Shown here piece by piece: positions 31,979-40,132 of a DNA stretch of 64,000 nt. Position numbers and translations under genes: made by a program. The notes under the pieces are model-generated. The model ran no database searches, was not told the DNA's origin, and saw only the letters and a program-made list of their open reading frames with translations. Every line of letters starts with the position of its first letter. The stretch's first letter is position 1. The stretch covers positions 1-64,000 of the forward strand of contig JAHKVW010000006.1 in the NCBI GenBank assembly GCA_020624805.1, in the 5' to 3' direction. The DNA comes from a bacterium. Lineage in GTDB: Bacteria; Bacillota; Clostridia; Oscillospirales; Acutalibacteraceae.

Positions 31979-33310
31979 TTATGATTCGATCATCTCGCCG
32001 ACCAGATCGCAGTCGATGTGGTCGGTGACGCGAACGTGTATGATCTCGCCCGAACGCGGCTTGCGGTCAGGGGTGGTGAAGAAGACGCAAGGGTCGACCT
32101 CGGGCGCGTCAAAGGCGGAGCGTCCGAAGAAGCAGTCCGCGTAGCGGTCAAAGCCGTCGGTGAGCACTTCGATCTCTTTGCCGACCATGCTCTCACACCA
32201 TTTGTCCATGATCAACGCCTCCTGCTCGGTGATGATCTCGGCGCGGCGTTTTTTGACGTCCTCGTCGATCTGATCGGGCAGCAGAGCGGCAGGAGTATCC
32301 TCCTCCTGCGAGTACGCGAAGCACCCGAGGCGCTCAAAGCCCGTCTGCGCGACAAAGTCGCTCAGCTCCTCAAATTCCTCGTCCGTCTCACCGGGGAATC
32401 CGGTGATCAGGGTGGTGCGCAGGATCACGCCGGGGATCTTCTCGCGGATGTGCTGTACGAGCTTTATCAGACTCTCTTTGTCGCCGCGGCGGTTCATCGC
32501 CCGCAGCACCCTGCCGTCGCAGTGCTGGAGCGGCAGGTCGATATAGTTGACGATCTTCTCCTCTTCACGGATCGTGTCGAGCAGTTCGTCCGTTATGCGG
32601 TCGGGGTAGCAGTACAGCACACGGATCCAGTGCAGATCTTCGATCTTACACAGGCGGCGGAGCAGCTCAGGCAGCATCAGCTTTCCGTAGTTGTCCTCGC
32701 CGTAGCGCGTGGTATCCTGCGCGATGACGTTGATTTCCTTGACGCCGTTGCGCACCAGCCGCTCGGCTTCTTCGACGATCGTTTCCATCTTGCGGGAACG
32801 GAAGGAGCCGCGGATCAGCGGGATGGCGCAGTAGGTACAGCAGTTGTCACAGCCGTCGGCGATCTTCAGGTACGCCCAGTGGGACTCGGTGCTTTGGACA
32901 CGGCCGCCCTCCATGGGCAGGAGCATTCTATCGGGGAAGTCCTCGACCTTGTTTCCGTCAAGCGCCTGTTGCACTACGGCGGCGATATCGGCGTTTTTGC
33001 CGATGCCGATGACGGCGTCCACCTCGGTCAGTTCCTTCATGATATCGCTGTTATAGCGCTCGGCAAGACAGCCTGTGACGATGATCGCCTTGATCTTGCC
33101 TTCCTTTTTCAGCAGGGCAAGCTCGAGGATCTCATCGATGCTTTCCTGCTTGGCGGATTCGATGAAGCCGCAGGTATTGACGATCACGGCGTCAGCCATG
33201 GCGGGGTCTTCCTTGAGCTGAAAACCCGCCTGATTCAGTTGATACATCATCATTTCGGCGTCGACGCGGTTCTTCGCGCAGCCGAGGGAAACGATTCCTA
33301 CGCTTGGCAT
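31979..33310 (-). CDS. rimO: Ribosomal protein S12 methylthiotransferase
   Basis: This 443-residue radical-SAM enzyme adds a methylthio group to an Asp of ribosomal protein S12. The N-terminal UPF0004 domain begins VGIVSLGCAKNRVDAE with cysteine ligands of the auxiliary cluster. The radical-SAM cluster motif is CDNCCTYCAIP, and a TRAM domain ends the protein. The GxxGCAKNRVD form distinguishes RimO from MiaB. It sits between recX and pgsA. Confidence 0.94.
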   Translation of the reverse strand: MPSVGIVSLGCAKNRVDAEMMMYQLNQAGFQLKEDPAMADAVIVNTCGFIESAKQESIDEILELALLKKEGKIKAIIVTGCLAERYNSDIMKELTEVDAVIGIGKNADIAAVVQQALDGNKVEDFPDRMLLPMEGGRVQSTESHWAYLKIADGCDNCCTYCAIPLIRGSFRSRKMETIVEEAERLVRNGVKEINVIAQDTTRYGEDNYGKLMLPELLRRLCKIEDLHWIRVLYCYPDRITDELLDTIREEEKIVNYIDLPLQHCDGRVLRAMNRRGDKESLIKLVQHIREKIPGVILRTTLITGFPGETDEEFEELSDFVAQTGFERLGCFAYSQEEDTPAALLPDQIDEDVKKRRAEIITEQEALIMDKWCESMVGKEIEVLTDGFDRYADCFFGRSAFDAPEVDPCVFFTTPDRKPRSGEIIHVRVTDHIDCDLVGEMIES

Positions 33311-33388
33311 ATTTTCAATCCTTTGTTGGTTAGTAACGAATACGGACGGGCGGGTGAAAGGCGCGGTCTCACCCTGATCCCGTCGGAG

Positions 33389-34003
33389 CTATTCATCCTC
33401 GATCTCAGTATATTCGCGCATCACGCTGCGGATGCTGCTGTAAGAAAAACCCATCCGCGCAAGCGCGTTAGCGCAACGACGGCGCCCCTTGTCATCAGTC
33501 AGGGAGCGCGCGTATTTTTTCTTGATGATCGCTCGGATCTGTTCATCCTCGTCAACGGTGAATTCGTCGAGCACCTCGTCGATCAGGTCGCGGTCGATGC
33601 CCTTCTCATAGAGCTTTTGGCGGACGCCGCGTTCGGACAGGTGCTTGATATTGAACAGATCGGCGGCATAACGGCGGGCATAGCGTCCGTCGTCGATGAG
33701 CCCGAGCTCCTCCATGCGGCAGAGCGCCGCCTCACAGCTTTCCTCGCCGTAATCCTTTTTGAGCTTGTCGAACAGCTCGCGGCGCGAGTGGTCGCGGTAA
33801 GAGATCAGCCACAAGGCTTTGTCCTTACAGCGCTTTCTGTCCGAGTCGAGGACACAGGCGTGGAGCTGTTCATCGTCGATCTCGCGCCCTACGTCAAAAC
33901 GGTGGGCGAGGATCACCTCGGTGTCGAGCTTCATGGCGAACTCGCCGTCAATATAGAGAGCGGAGAGCCCCTTTCGGCGGGGCTCAATCGCGGTGATCTG
34001 CAT
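33389..34003 (-). CDS. recX: RecA regulator
   Basis: This 204-residue, mainly helical protein consists of RecX three-helix repeats, including WLISYRDHSRRELFDKLKKDYG, RYARRYAADLFNIKHLSERGVRQKL and CANALARMGFSYSSIRSVM. RecX blocks growth of RecA filaments. Its ATG overlaps the recA stop by one base (TGATG), so translation follows recA. Confidence 0.92.
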   Translation of the reverse strand: MQITAIEPRRKGLSALYIDGEFAMKLDTEVILAHRFDVGREIDDEQLHACVLDSDRKRCKDKALWLISYRDHSRRELFDKLKKDYGEESCEAALCRMEELGLIDDGRYARRYAADLFNIKHLSERGVRQKLYEKGIDRDLIDEVLDEFTVDEDEQIRAIIKKKYARSLTDDKGRRRCANALARMGFSYSSIRSVMREYTEIEDE

Positions 34004-35121
34004 CAGTCTTCGACAAGAATGTCGATCTTAGCATTCTTTTTCTTTTTATCTGCCGCGTCCGCGGGAGCGGGAGCGGGTGCAGGCGCGGGAGCCGCTTTTG
34101 CCGCTGCTTTGGCGGTTTTCTTGGGACGGGCGGTCAGCTTGTCGACATTATCCCACAGATCCTTTTCGATCTTCTCACGCAGCGCGTCGTCGTTTTTGAG
34201 CAGCTCCTTGACGTTGTCGCGGCCCTGACCCAGACGGGTCTCGCCGTAGTAGAACCATGCGCCGCTCTTTTGCATGACGTCCGCCTTGACGGCAAGATCG
34301 ATCAGCTCGCCTACGCGGCTGATGCCCTCGCCGTACATGATATCGAACTCCGCCTCCTTGAAGGGGGGAGCGATCTTATTTTTCACAACCTTCGCTCTGG
34401 TGCGCGAACCGACCATTTCACCGTTGGATTTGAGGGTCTCGATGCGGCGGATGTCGATACGGACAGAGGAGTAGAATTTCAGCGCGCGGCCGCCGGTGGT
34501 GACCTCGGGGTTGCCGTAGACGACGCCGACCTTCTCACGCAGCTGGTTGATAAAGATGGCGACGCAGTTGGACTTGTTGATCGCGCCAGCGAGCTTGCGC
34601 AGTGCCTGCGACATCAGGCGCGCGTGCAGACCGACGTGGCTGTCGCCCATCTCGCCCTCGATCTCAGCCTTGGGAACAAGCGCCGCGACGGAGTCGATGA
34701 CGATGACGTCGATCGCGCCGGAACGGATCAGCGCCTCGGCGATCTCCAGCGCGTCTTCTCCGGTATCGGGCTGTGATACCAAAAGGCTGTCGACGTCGAC
34801 GCCCAGCGCGGAGGCATAGACGGGATCGAGCGCGTGCTCTACGTCGATGAAGGCGACGTTGCCGCCGTTCTTCTGACCTTCGGCGATGCAGTGCAGGGAG
34901 AGGGTGGTCTTACCGGAGCTTTCCGGTCCGTAGATTTCGACGATCCTGCCGCGGGGCAGACCGCCGATCCCCAGCGCGATATCGAGGCTCAGCGAACCGG
35001 TCGAAATGTGTTCGACGTTCATATGGGTGTTCTGACCGAGCTTCATGACGGCGCCTTTACCGAACTGCTTTTCGATCTGTGATAACGCTGTTTCCAGTGC
35101 TTTGTTTTTATCAAGAGCCAT
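34003..35121 (-). CDS. recA: Recombinase A
   Basis: This 372-residue ATPase carries out strand exchange and SOS co-protease activity. Walker A is GPESSGKTT, Walker B is [11 protein letters not shown], and the L2 loop and [11 protein letters not shown] are conserved. The C-terminal tail is unusual in having an Ala/Lys/Pro low-complexity stretch ([11 protein letters not shown]) before the acidic end. The start chosen is ATG 35121 (MALDKNK), which is 9 bp from AAAGGAG; the ATG two codons earlier is too close. A LexA-like box stands upstream of its promoter. Confidence 0.97.
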   Translation of the reverse strand: MALDKNKALETALSQIEKQFGKGAVMKLGQNTHMNVEHISTGSLSLDIALGIGGLPRGRIVEIYGPESSGKTTLSLHCIAEGQKNGGNVAFIDVEHALDPVYASALGVDVDSLLVSQPDTGEDALEIAEALIRSGAIDVIVIDSVAALVPKAEIEGEMGDSHVGLHARLMSQALRKLAGAINKSNCVAIFINQLREKVGVVYGNPEVTTGGRALKFYSSVRIDIRRIETLKSNGEMVGSRTRAKVVKNKIAPPFKEAEFDIMYGEGISRVGELIDLAVKADVMQKSGAWFYYGETRLGQGRDNVKELLKNDDALREKIEKDLWDNVDKLTARPKKTAKAAAKAAPAPAPAPAPADAADKKKKNAKIDILVED

Positions 35122-35157
35122 AATCATTTTCTCCTTTGGTTTCTGTGATACAACCGG

Positions 35158-35200
35158 TCATTGCGAACCGCCGCATGGCGGTGTGGCAATCTCAACCGAT
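35158..35200. repeat. Family B repeat in the recA leader
   Basis: TCATTGCGA...GGTGTGGCAATCTCAACC with a stem CCGCCGCATGGCGG between. The same flanks recur at 45690-45728 and 57565-57620. Confidence 0.65.
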
Positions 35201-35214
35201 GATTGATTGATCAT

Positions 35215-35243
35215 ATTATAGCATATATGTTTGAAAGAAGCAA
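35215..35243 (-). promoter_or_regulatory. Promoter of recA
   Basis: On the minus strand TTGCTT and a perfect TATAAT are 17 bp apart. The leader to recA is about 90 nt and contains the family B repeat. Confidence 0.8.
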
Positions 35244-35251
35244 GTTTTTTT

Positions 35252-35265
35252 CGAACAAAAATTCC
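35252..35265. promoter_or_regulatory. Possible LexA (SOS) box before recA
   Basis: CGAACAAAAATTCC resembles the Firmicutes box CGAACNNNNGTTCG: one half-site is perfect and the other has two mismatches. It abuts the -35 region, where a repressor would act. Confidence 0.45.
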
Positions 35266-35321
35266 ATGCCGGAGGGTTGTCGTGCGTGATTTATTCTATT
35301 TAATAGCATTTGATAACAGCG

Positions 35322-35387
35322 TATCAACCCTCAGTCGCGTGACACAAGTGTCCGCGACAGCTCCCTTAGGAAAGGGAGCCTTTTTTT
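35322..35387. repeat. Family A repeat overlapping the end of prmC
   Basis: GTATCAACCCTCAGTCGC...GCGACAGCTCCC and the GCTCCCTTA/AAGGGAGC stem, reaching into the prmC coding sequence so that it supplies the prmC stop codon. Confidence 0.75.
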
Positions 35388-36217
35388 GCCGTGACGGCAC
35401 GGGTGATGCCTTGGATATCGGGGGTGCCGTTGATATCGGAATAACCTGCGGTACGCAGCATATCGGCGATGGCGTAAAATTGACCCTCGCCGATCTCAAA
35501 GGCGATCGAGCCGCCGTTTTTGAGCTTCGGCGTCCACAGGGAAAGGATCATTTTGTAGAAATCGTAACCGTCCTCGCCGCCGTCCAGCGCAAGACGCGGC
35601 TCGTACCGCACTTCCTTTTGCAGGTCGGCGATCTCATCCGAGCGGATGTAGGGCGGGTTGGATACGATCATATCCAGTGAGCCGTCCGCGAAATCGTTGA
35701 CGCAGTCCCGCAGATCGGCGTGGATCGCGCGGACGGTTGCCTGATTGAGCGCGATGTTCTCCGTCAGATAGGAAAACGCGGCGTCGCTTTTCTCAACCGC
35801 ATACACGGTGGCGTTCGGCAGTTCCTTCGCCAGTGTGACAGCGATGATGCCCGAGCCGGAGCACAGATCGACGATCACGGGATCGGGGGTGTTTTCGGTC
35901 AGCTTCAATGCCTCCGTCACCACCACCTCGGTATCGTCGCGGGGGATAAGCACTCCTTCGCCGACCCTGTAGTCGCGCCCCATAAAGCTCCATGAGCCGA
36001 GGATATACTGGATGGGTTCGCCGCTGATGCGGCGGCGCGCCATCGCGAGGGCTTTTTCGGTCGCTTCTTCGGGGAGGTCATCGTTTCGCAATATCAGCTC
36101 CGTGCGCGAGCAGTGCAAAACGGCGCAGAGGATCTCCAGCGTATCGCCGGCGGGATTCTCTACGCCCGCGCGCGTCAACAGGCTTTTGACGGCGCTATTG
36201 AGCGCAGGAACAGTCAT
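35366..36217 (-). CDS. prmC: Release factor glutamine N5-methyltransferase
   Basis: This 283-residue AdoMet-dependent enzyme methylates the GGQ glutamine of release factors. A helical N-terminal domain is followed by a Rossmann fold with the AdoMet loop VDLCSGSGIIAV and the catalytic NPPY motif (SNPPYIRSDEI). The last residues (GSLS) and the stop codon come from a family A repeat, so the original C-terminus may have been replaced. Its start overlaps the DUF1385 gene by 23 bp. prfA, a common neighbour, is not next to it here. Confidence 0.94.
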   Translation of the reverse strand: MTVPALNSAVKSLLTRAGVENPAGDTLEILCAVLHCSRTELILRNDDLPEEATEKALAMARRRISGEPIQYILGSWSFMGRDYRVGEGVLIPRDDTEVVVTEALKLTENTPDPVIVDLCSGSGIIAVTLAKELPNATVYAVEKSDAAFSYLTENIALNQATVRAIHADLRDCVNDFADGSLDMIVSNPPYIRSDEIADLQKEVRYEPRLALDGGEDGYDFYKMILSLWTPKLKNGGSIAFEIGEGQFYAIADMLRTAGYSDINGTPDIQGITRAVTAKKGSLS

Positions 36218-37196
36218 TGATGATATCGGAACCGTCGTCCGGGATGACCGCCGTCATGGCTTCGATCGCACATTCGATCATCTCGTCGGCGGGTTCTCTG
36301 GTGGTGATGCGCTGTGCCCAGAGTCCGGGCGTAGCGAGGATGCGGGTGAGCTTGTTGTCGTATTTGCCGCAGAGCTTGATGAACTCATAGCCCAGACCGA
36401 CCATGACCGGCACGAGAAGCAGTCTGAGGGCCGGACGCAGGATCGGGAGATTCGGGAAGGTCGGGATGAACAAGCCGACAAAGATACTCACGAGAAGGGT
36501 GACGACTAAGAACGAGGTACCGCAGCGGGGATGGAATCGGGTCTGCTTGCGGACGTTCTCCACGGTCAGTTCCTCGTCGTTTTCATAACAGAAGATGGTT
36601 TTATGCTCAGCGCCGTGATACTGGAACACGCGCTTCATATCGTTCATCAGGGATACCAGTGACAGGTAGCTGAGGAAAAGGGCGATCTTCAATACGCCCT
36701 CAAAGGCGGATTGAAGGATCCTGACAGAGGATTCGTTCCAATCGGTGAGAAGCGGCTTGATCAGCCATGTGAACAGCATCGACGGCAGCACGACGAACAA
36801 GCCGATCGCCAGCGCGATACCCAGAACGGACGCGATGACCATGACGACGTTCATCAGCTTGTCGCCGAATTTATCTTCCAGCCATTTTTCAAACTTGGAG
36901 GGTTCTTCTTCCTCGACCAGCCCCGCTTCCATTGCCTTGTCGGCGGATAGTCCCAGCGCCTTGTAGCTCAGGCGCATGCTGTCGATCATGCCCGCGAGTC
37001 CGCGGATCAGGGGGAGCTTCCAGAATTTTGCCTTGAACAGCGGCTTGACTTCGATGTCTTCGGTGTAGATAGTGTCTTTATCGACCCTGCACGCGACGGT
37101 GGTGCGCTTGGGTCCGCGCATCATGATGCCCTCGATCAGAGCGGAGCCACCGATGGAGGTGATGCGCTTTTGTTGTTTTTTGTCCTGTTTTTTCAT
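36195..37196 (-). CDS. DUF1385 family membrane protein
   Basis: This 333-residue protein opens with the family's IGGSALIEGIMMRGP motif and has the conserved FQYHGAEHKTI segment. Four or five membrane segments fill the middle, with RFHPRCGTSFLV and PGLWAQRITTREP near the end. DUF1385 genes are regularly placed before prmC and prfA in Clostridia; their function is unknown. It overlaps prmC by 23 bp, so they are co-expressed. Confidence 0.92.
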   Translation of the reverse strand: MKKQDKKQQKRITSIGGSALIEGIMMRGPKRTTVACRVDKDTIYTEDIEVKPLFKAKFWKLPLIRGLAGMIDSMRLSYKALGLSADKAMEAGLVEEEEPSKFEKWLEDKFGDKLMNVVMVIASVLGIALAIGLFVVLPSMLFTWLIKPLLTDWNESSVRILQSAFEGVLKIALFLSYLSLVSLMNDMKRVFQYHGAEHKTIFCYENDEELTVENVRKQTRFHPRCGTSFLVVTLLVSIFVGLFIPTFPNLPILRPALRLLLVPVMVGLGYEFIKLCGKYDNKLTRILATPGLWAQRITTREPADEMIECAIEAMTAVIPDDGSDIINDCSCAQ

Positions 37197-37269
37197 AAAT
37201 ACCTTCTTTCTGAGCCTCTCTTTTCTGAGAGAGGCGGAGGGTTGAAAAGCTTATATCCCTTTATGTAAC

Positions 37270-37330
37270 GTATCAACCCTCAGTCGCACGACACAAGTGT
37301 CCGCGACAGCTCCCATCAAATAGGGAGCCT
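37270..37330. repeat. Family A palindromic repeat
   Basis: TATCAACCCTCAGTCGCACG...GCGACAGCTCCC with arms GCTCCC...GGGAGC; nearly the same as the copy at 35322 apart from changes in the stem. Confidence 0.7.
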
Positions 37331-37364
37331 GATTTATCCCGCCTAAAGGCGGATGACGTCAGTG

Positions 37365-37574
37365 CTATTTCTCTTTTTTGTTCTTGCGGATGACAAGAGT
37401 GACGATCTCTATGATGATCCACACGCCCAAGCAGAACAGGGGTGTGGAGGGGTTGAACGTATAGGTGTTTTGCTGAAGCACTGTTTGATAGAGAAAGTCA
37501 AATAAGGTGGCTAAGCCAAATACGATCGGGATACCGATCAGACATTCGATCAGTGTTCTTTTGATTGGATTCAT
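37365..37574 (-). CDS. Small membrane protein, 69 residues
   Basis: A strong ribosome site (GTAGGAGG) lies before ATG 37574. The protein has two hydrophobic segments (about 10-30 and 45-62) and a basic end (RKNKKEK). It starts 10 bp after the histidine kinase stop, so it is probably the third gene of the two-component operon. I do not recognise it. Confidence 0.72.
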   Translation of the reverse strand: MNPIKRTLIECLIGIPIVFGLATLFDFLYQTVLQQNTYTFNPSTPLFCLGVWIIIEIVTLVIRKNKKEK

Positions 37575-37584
37575 ATCGATCCTC

Positions 37585-39060
37585 CTACGGGGTAGGCGGC
37601 TGAACAGGCGGATTCATCCCGCCTAAGGGCTGGGTGTCGTCATCCAGCGCCGCGGCTTCGTTATAGATCGGGATGGTGATGGTGACGGTGGTACCGACCT
37701 CAGGCGAGCTCTCGATATCGAGTGAGCCCTTGTGCATTTTGATGATCTCGTCGGCTACCGCCAATCCGATGCCGGAGCCGTTGATCTTCTGATTCGCTTT
37801 ATAGAATTTATCCTTGACCTTGGGCAGATCCTCTGCCTTGATGCCGCAGCCGTTGTCGGCGACCACGACCTTGATGGTGTGTTCTTTATAATCCTGATAG
37901 ACCTGTACGCCGATCATGCCGCCCTCGGGCGTATACTTGAGCGCGTTGTCGATGACGTTGAGGAATACCTGCTTGAGTCGGTTCTTATCACCGTAGATGA
38001 TGGGCATCTCTTCGGGGTCGTCATATAAGAGATGCTTGCCCTCCGACAGGGCGCGTTCCTTGAGCATATAGACCGCCTCGTCGATCTCGGCGAGGATATC
38101 CATGCGCTCCATCTGCATGGTCAGTCTGCCGCTCTGGAGCTTGGAGAAGTCGAGCAGCTCTTCGACCAGAGAGGTCAGGCGCGAGCTTTCCTTGACGATG
38201 ACGCTCATGCCCTTTTCCAGCGTGACGCGGTCGGGTACGCCGTACTGCATGGTCTCGGCCCAGCCCTTGATGGCGGTCAGCGGTGTACGCAGTTCGTGAG
38301 ATACGCGCGAGATAAAGTCGTTTTTGAGCTTTTCGTTCGCGTCGAGCTCTTTCGCCATTTCGTTGATGCTGTCGCTGAGCTCACCGATCTCGTCGTCATA
38401 CATTTTGTCGACCTTGGCGGTAAAGTCGCCCTGCGCGATCTGCCGCGAGGTCTCGGTCATCTCGCGGACGGGTCGGACGATCGAACGGATAAAGTAGTAG
38501 CCCGACAACGCGACGACCGCGATGATTATCAGTCCGACGATGATCGCGATGATCGTATAGATCAGCACCTTGGCGTCTGCCTTGCGCAGTGAGGTGACAT
38601 AGCGCACCGCGCCCAGCTCCGTACCCTGCGGGCTCTTGATGATCGTAGTGACCGCCATGATCTTTTCGCCCGAATCACTGCGTCCCTTGTATCGCCCGAA
38701 GCCGTTCTCGGATGATTGTGCCTGGGCATAGTCGGGGATATTCTCCGTCTCCGCGCCGAAGCCGGCGGAGGTCGTGATCACACGCCCCGAGGCGTTGAGG
38801 ATCTGTACCTCCATCTCGTCCTTATCCGAAAAATCCGTGGCATAGGCTGACGCGCGGGACTCAAAGGTCTCGGCGCTCTCCGAGATACCGTTCGGGAATA
38901 TGTCGTTGAGCTTTTTTGTCTGGTTGAGCAGCTCGTTTTCTACCGTAGAATAACACAGTGAGTGAACAGCGACGGATATGAAGATGATCAGCAAAACAAC
39001 GATCGCTGATACAACACCGAAGGTATTGATCAACCATCGCTTACTGATACCTTTGAACAT
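37585..39060 (-). CDS. Sensor histidine kinase (WalK/PhoR-like)
   Basis: This 491-residue membrane kinase has two membrane segments (about 12-35 and 165-188) around a sensing domain of about 130 residues. A HAMP linker, a HisKA domain with phosphoacceptor SHELRTPLTAIKGW, and an HATPase follow (N box NALKYTPEGG, G1 DNGCGI, G2 GSGIGLAV). A proline-rich tail ends the protein. Start ATG 39060 has GAGGAGGTG at a good distance; the track's longer ORF does not. It works with the OmpR-type regulator encoded upstream. The signal is unknown; no PAS domain is evident. Confidence 0.92.
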   Translation of the reverse strand: MFKGISKRWLINTFGVVSAIVVLLIIFISVAVHSLCYSTVENELLNQTKKLNDIFPNGISESAETFESRASAYATDFSDKDEMEVQILNASGRVITTSAGFGAETENIPDYAQAQSSENGFGRYKGRSDSGEKIMAVTTIIKSPQGTELGAVRYVTSLRKADAKVLIYTIIAIIVGLIIIAVVALSGYYFIRSIVRPVREMTETSRQIAQGDFTAKVDKMYDDEIGELSDSINEMAKELDANEKLKNDFISRVSHELRTPLTAIKGWAETMQYGVPDRVTLEKGMSVIVKESSRLTSLVEELLDFSKLQSGRLTMQMERMDILAEIDEAVYMLKERALSEGKHLLYDDPEEMPIIYGDKNRLKQVFLNVIDNALKYTPEGGMIGVQVYQDYKEHTIKVVVADNGCGIKAEDLPKVKDKFYKANQKINGSGIGLAVADEIIKMHKGSLDIESSPEVGTTVTITIPIYNEAAALDDDTQPLGGMNPPVQPPTP

Positions 39061-39196
39061 CGCTGTCACCTCCTCGTCACGCGTCGTACTCGCTGATAGC
39101 AATTTTGCAGAGGAAATTACTATCGTGCTCGTGTGACGGTTCCTCGTCTCCCCAAAAAGCAGGGGCTTTTCGGGGACCCCAATTATTTTGATATTA

Positions 39197-39347
39197 AAAC
39201 TGAAAACTGAAAATTGAATAATGAATAATGAAGGTTACTCGCTTCGCTCGATCAATTTTAACCGGGTGAGGGCGCAGCCCTCCCTTTATTCTTCATTCTT
39301 AAGTTTTCAATCTTCAGTATTCATTGTAAACCGCGATGCGGTTTACA
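39197..39347. repeat. Family C repeat between response regulator and kinase
   Basis: Left arm of near-tandem AAAACTGAAAACTGAAAATTG and AATAATGAATAATG units; right arm TTCTTCATTC...TTTTCAATCTTCAG. It is joined to a 10-bp hairpin TGTAAACCGC/GCGGTTTACA whose stem contains the regulator's stop codon. Confidence 0.6.
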
Positions 39348-40047
39348 CCGTGTCCCACTTATAGCCCAGACCCCATACGGTGACGATGTACTTGGGGTTG
39401 CTGGGTTCATCCTCGACCTTCATGCGCAGACGGCGGATGTTGACGTCGACGATCTTTTCCTCGCCGACATACGCCTCGCCCCATACGTGGTTGAGGATAT
39501 CGGTACGGTCGAGCGCTACGCCGGGATTAGAGAAGAAGTATTCCATGATCTGGAACTCGACCTGGGTCAGCTCGATCATCTTGCCGTTCTTCATCAGCGC
39601 GCGGTTTCTCAGGTTCAGGGTAAAGATACCGCTCTGCAGCTCCTCCTTGAAGTTGTTCTCACTGCGCTGTTCGGAGAGAGATACTCTGCGATACAGTGAG
39701 TCGACGCGCGCGGTCAGCTCAGAGGGGGAGAAGGGCTTGGTGATATAGTCGTCGGCGCCCAGCATGAGACCGGTGACCTTGTCCATCTCCTGTGTACGTG
39801 CCGACAGCATGATGATACCGATGCCGGAGTTCTTGTTGCGCAGTTCCTTACAGACCTGCAGACCGTCGATACCGGGCATCATGATATCGAGGATGGCTAC
39901 GTCAAAGTCGCCGCCCTGTTCCTCATACTTCTCGAGCGCCATCTCGCCGCAGTCCGCTTCGACTACGTCATAGCCGGCTCTTCTGAGATTGATTACCACA
40001 AAGTCGCGGATCGCGGCTTCGTCCTCGCATACCAGAATCTTTTTCAT
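39343..40047 (-). CDS. OmpR-family response regulator
   Basis: This 234-residue regulator has a receiver domain with acidic pocket CEDEA, phospho-acceptor Asp in VAILDIMMPGIDG, and Lys in TKPFSPSEL. A winged-helix DNA-binding domain follows, including DRTDILNHVWGEAYVGEEKIVDVNIRRLR. It is the partner of the kinase at 37585-39060, although 282 bp of repeat sequence separate them. The targets cannot be told from the sequence. Confidence 0.95.
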   Translation of the reverse strand: MKKILVCEDEAAIRDFVVINLRRAGYDVVEADCGEMALEKYEEQGGDFDVAILDIMMPGIDGLQVCKELRNKNSGIGIIMLSARTQEMDKVTGLMLGADDYITKPFSPSELTARVDSLYRRVSLSEQRSENNFKEELQSGIFTLNLRNRALMKNGKMIELTQVEFQIMEYFFSNPGVALDRTDILNHVWGEAYVGEEKIVDVNIRRLRMKVEDEPSNPKYIVTVWGLGYKWDTV

Positions 40048-40132
40048 AATTTTAACCTCCGTTCAGGATGTATATTACAGGATTGAAAATGAACAGACAG
40101 GTGACGCAGGGATCACGCGCCTATCTGATGAT

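Noticed and set aside
32018-34228. 736-residue plus-strand ORF opposite rimO and recX
   Set aside because: It is antisense to two recognisable genes, has no ribosome site, and its translation is Val/Asp/Arg-rich low-quality sequence caused by codon bias.
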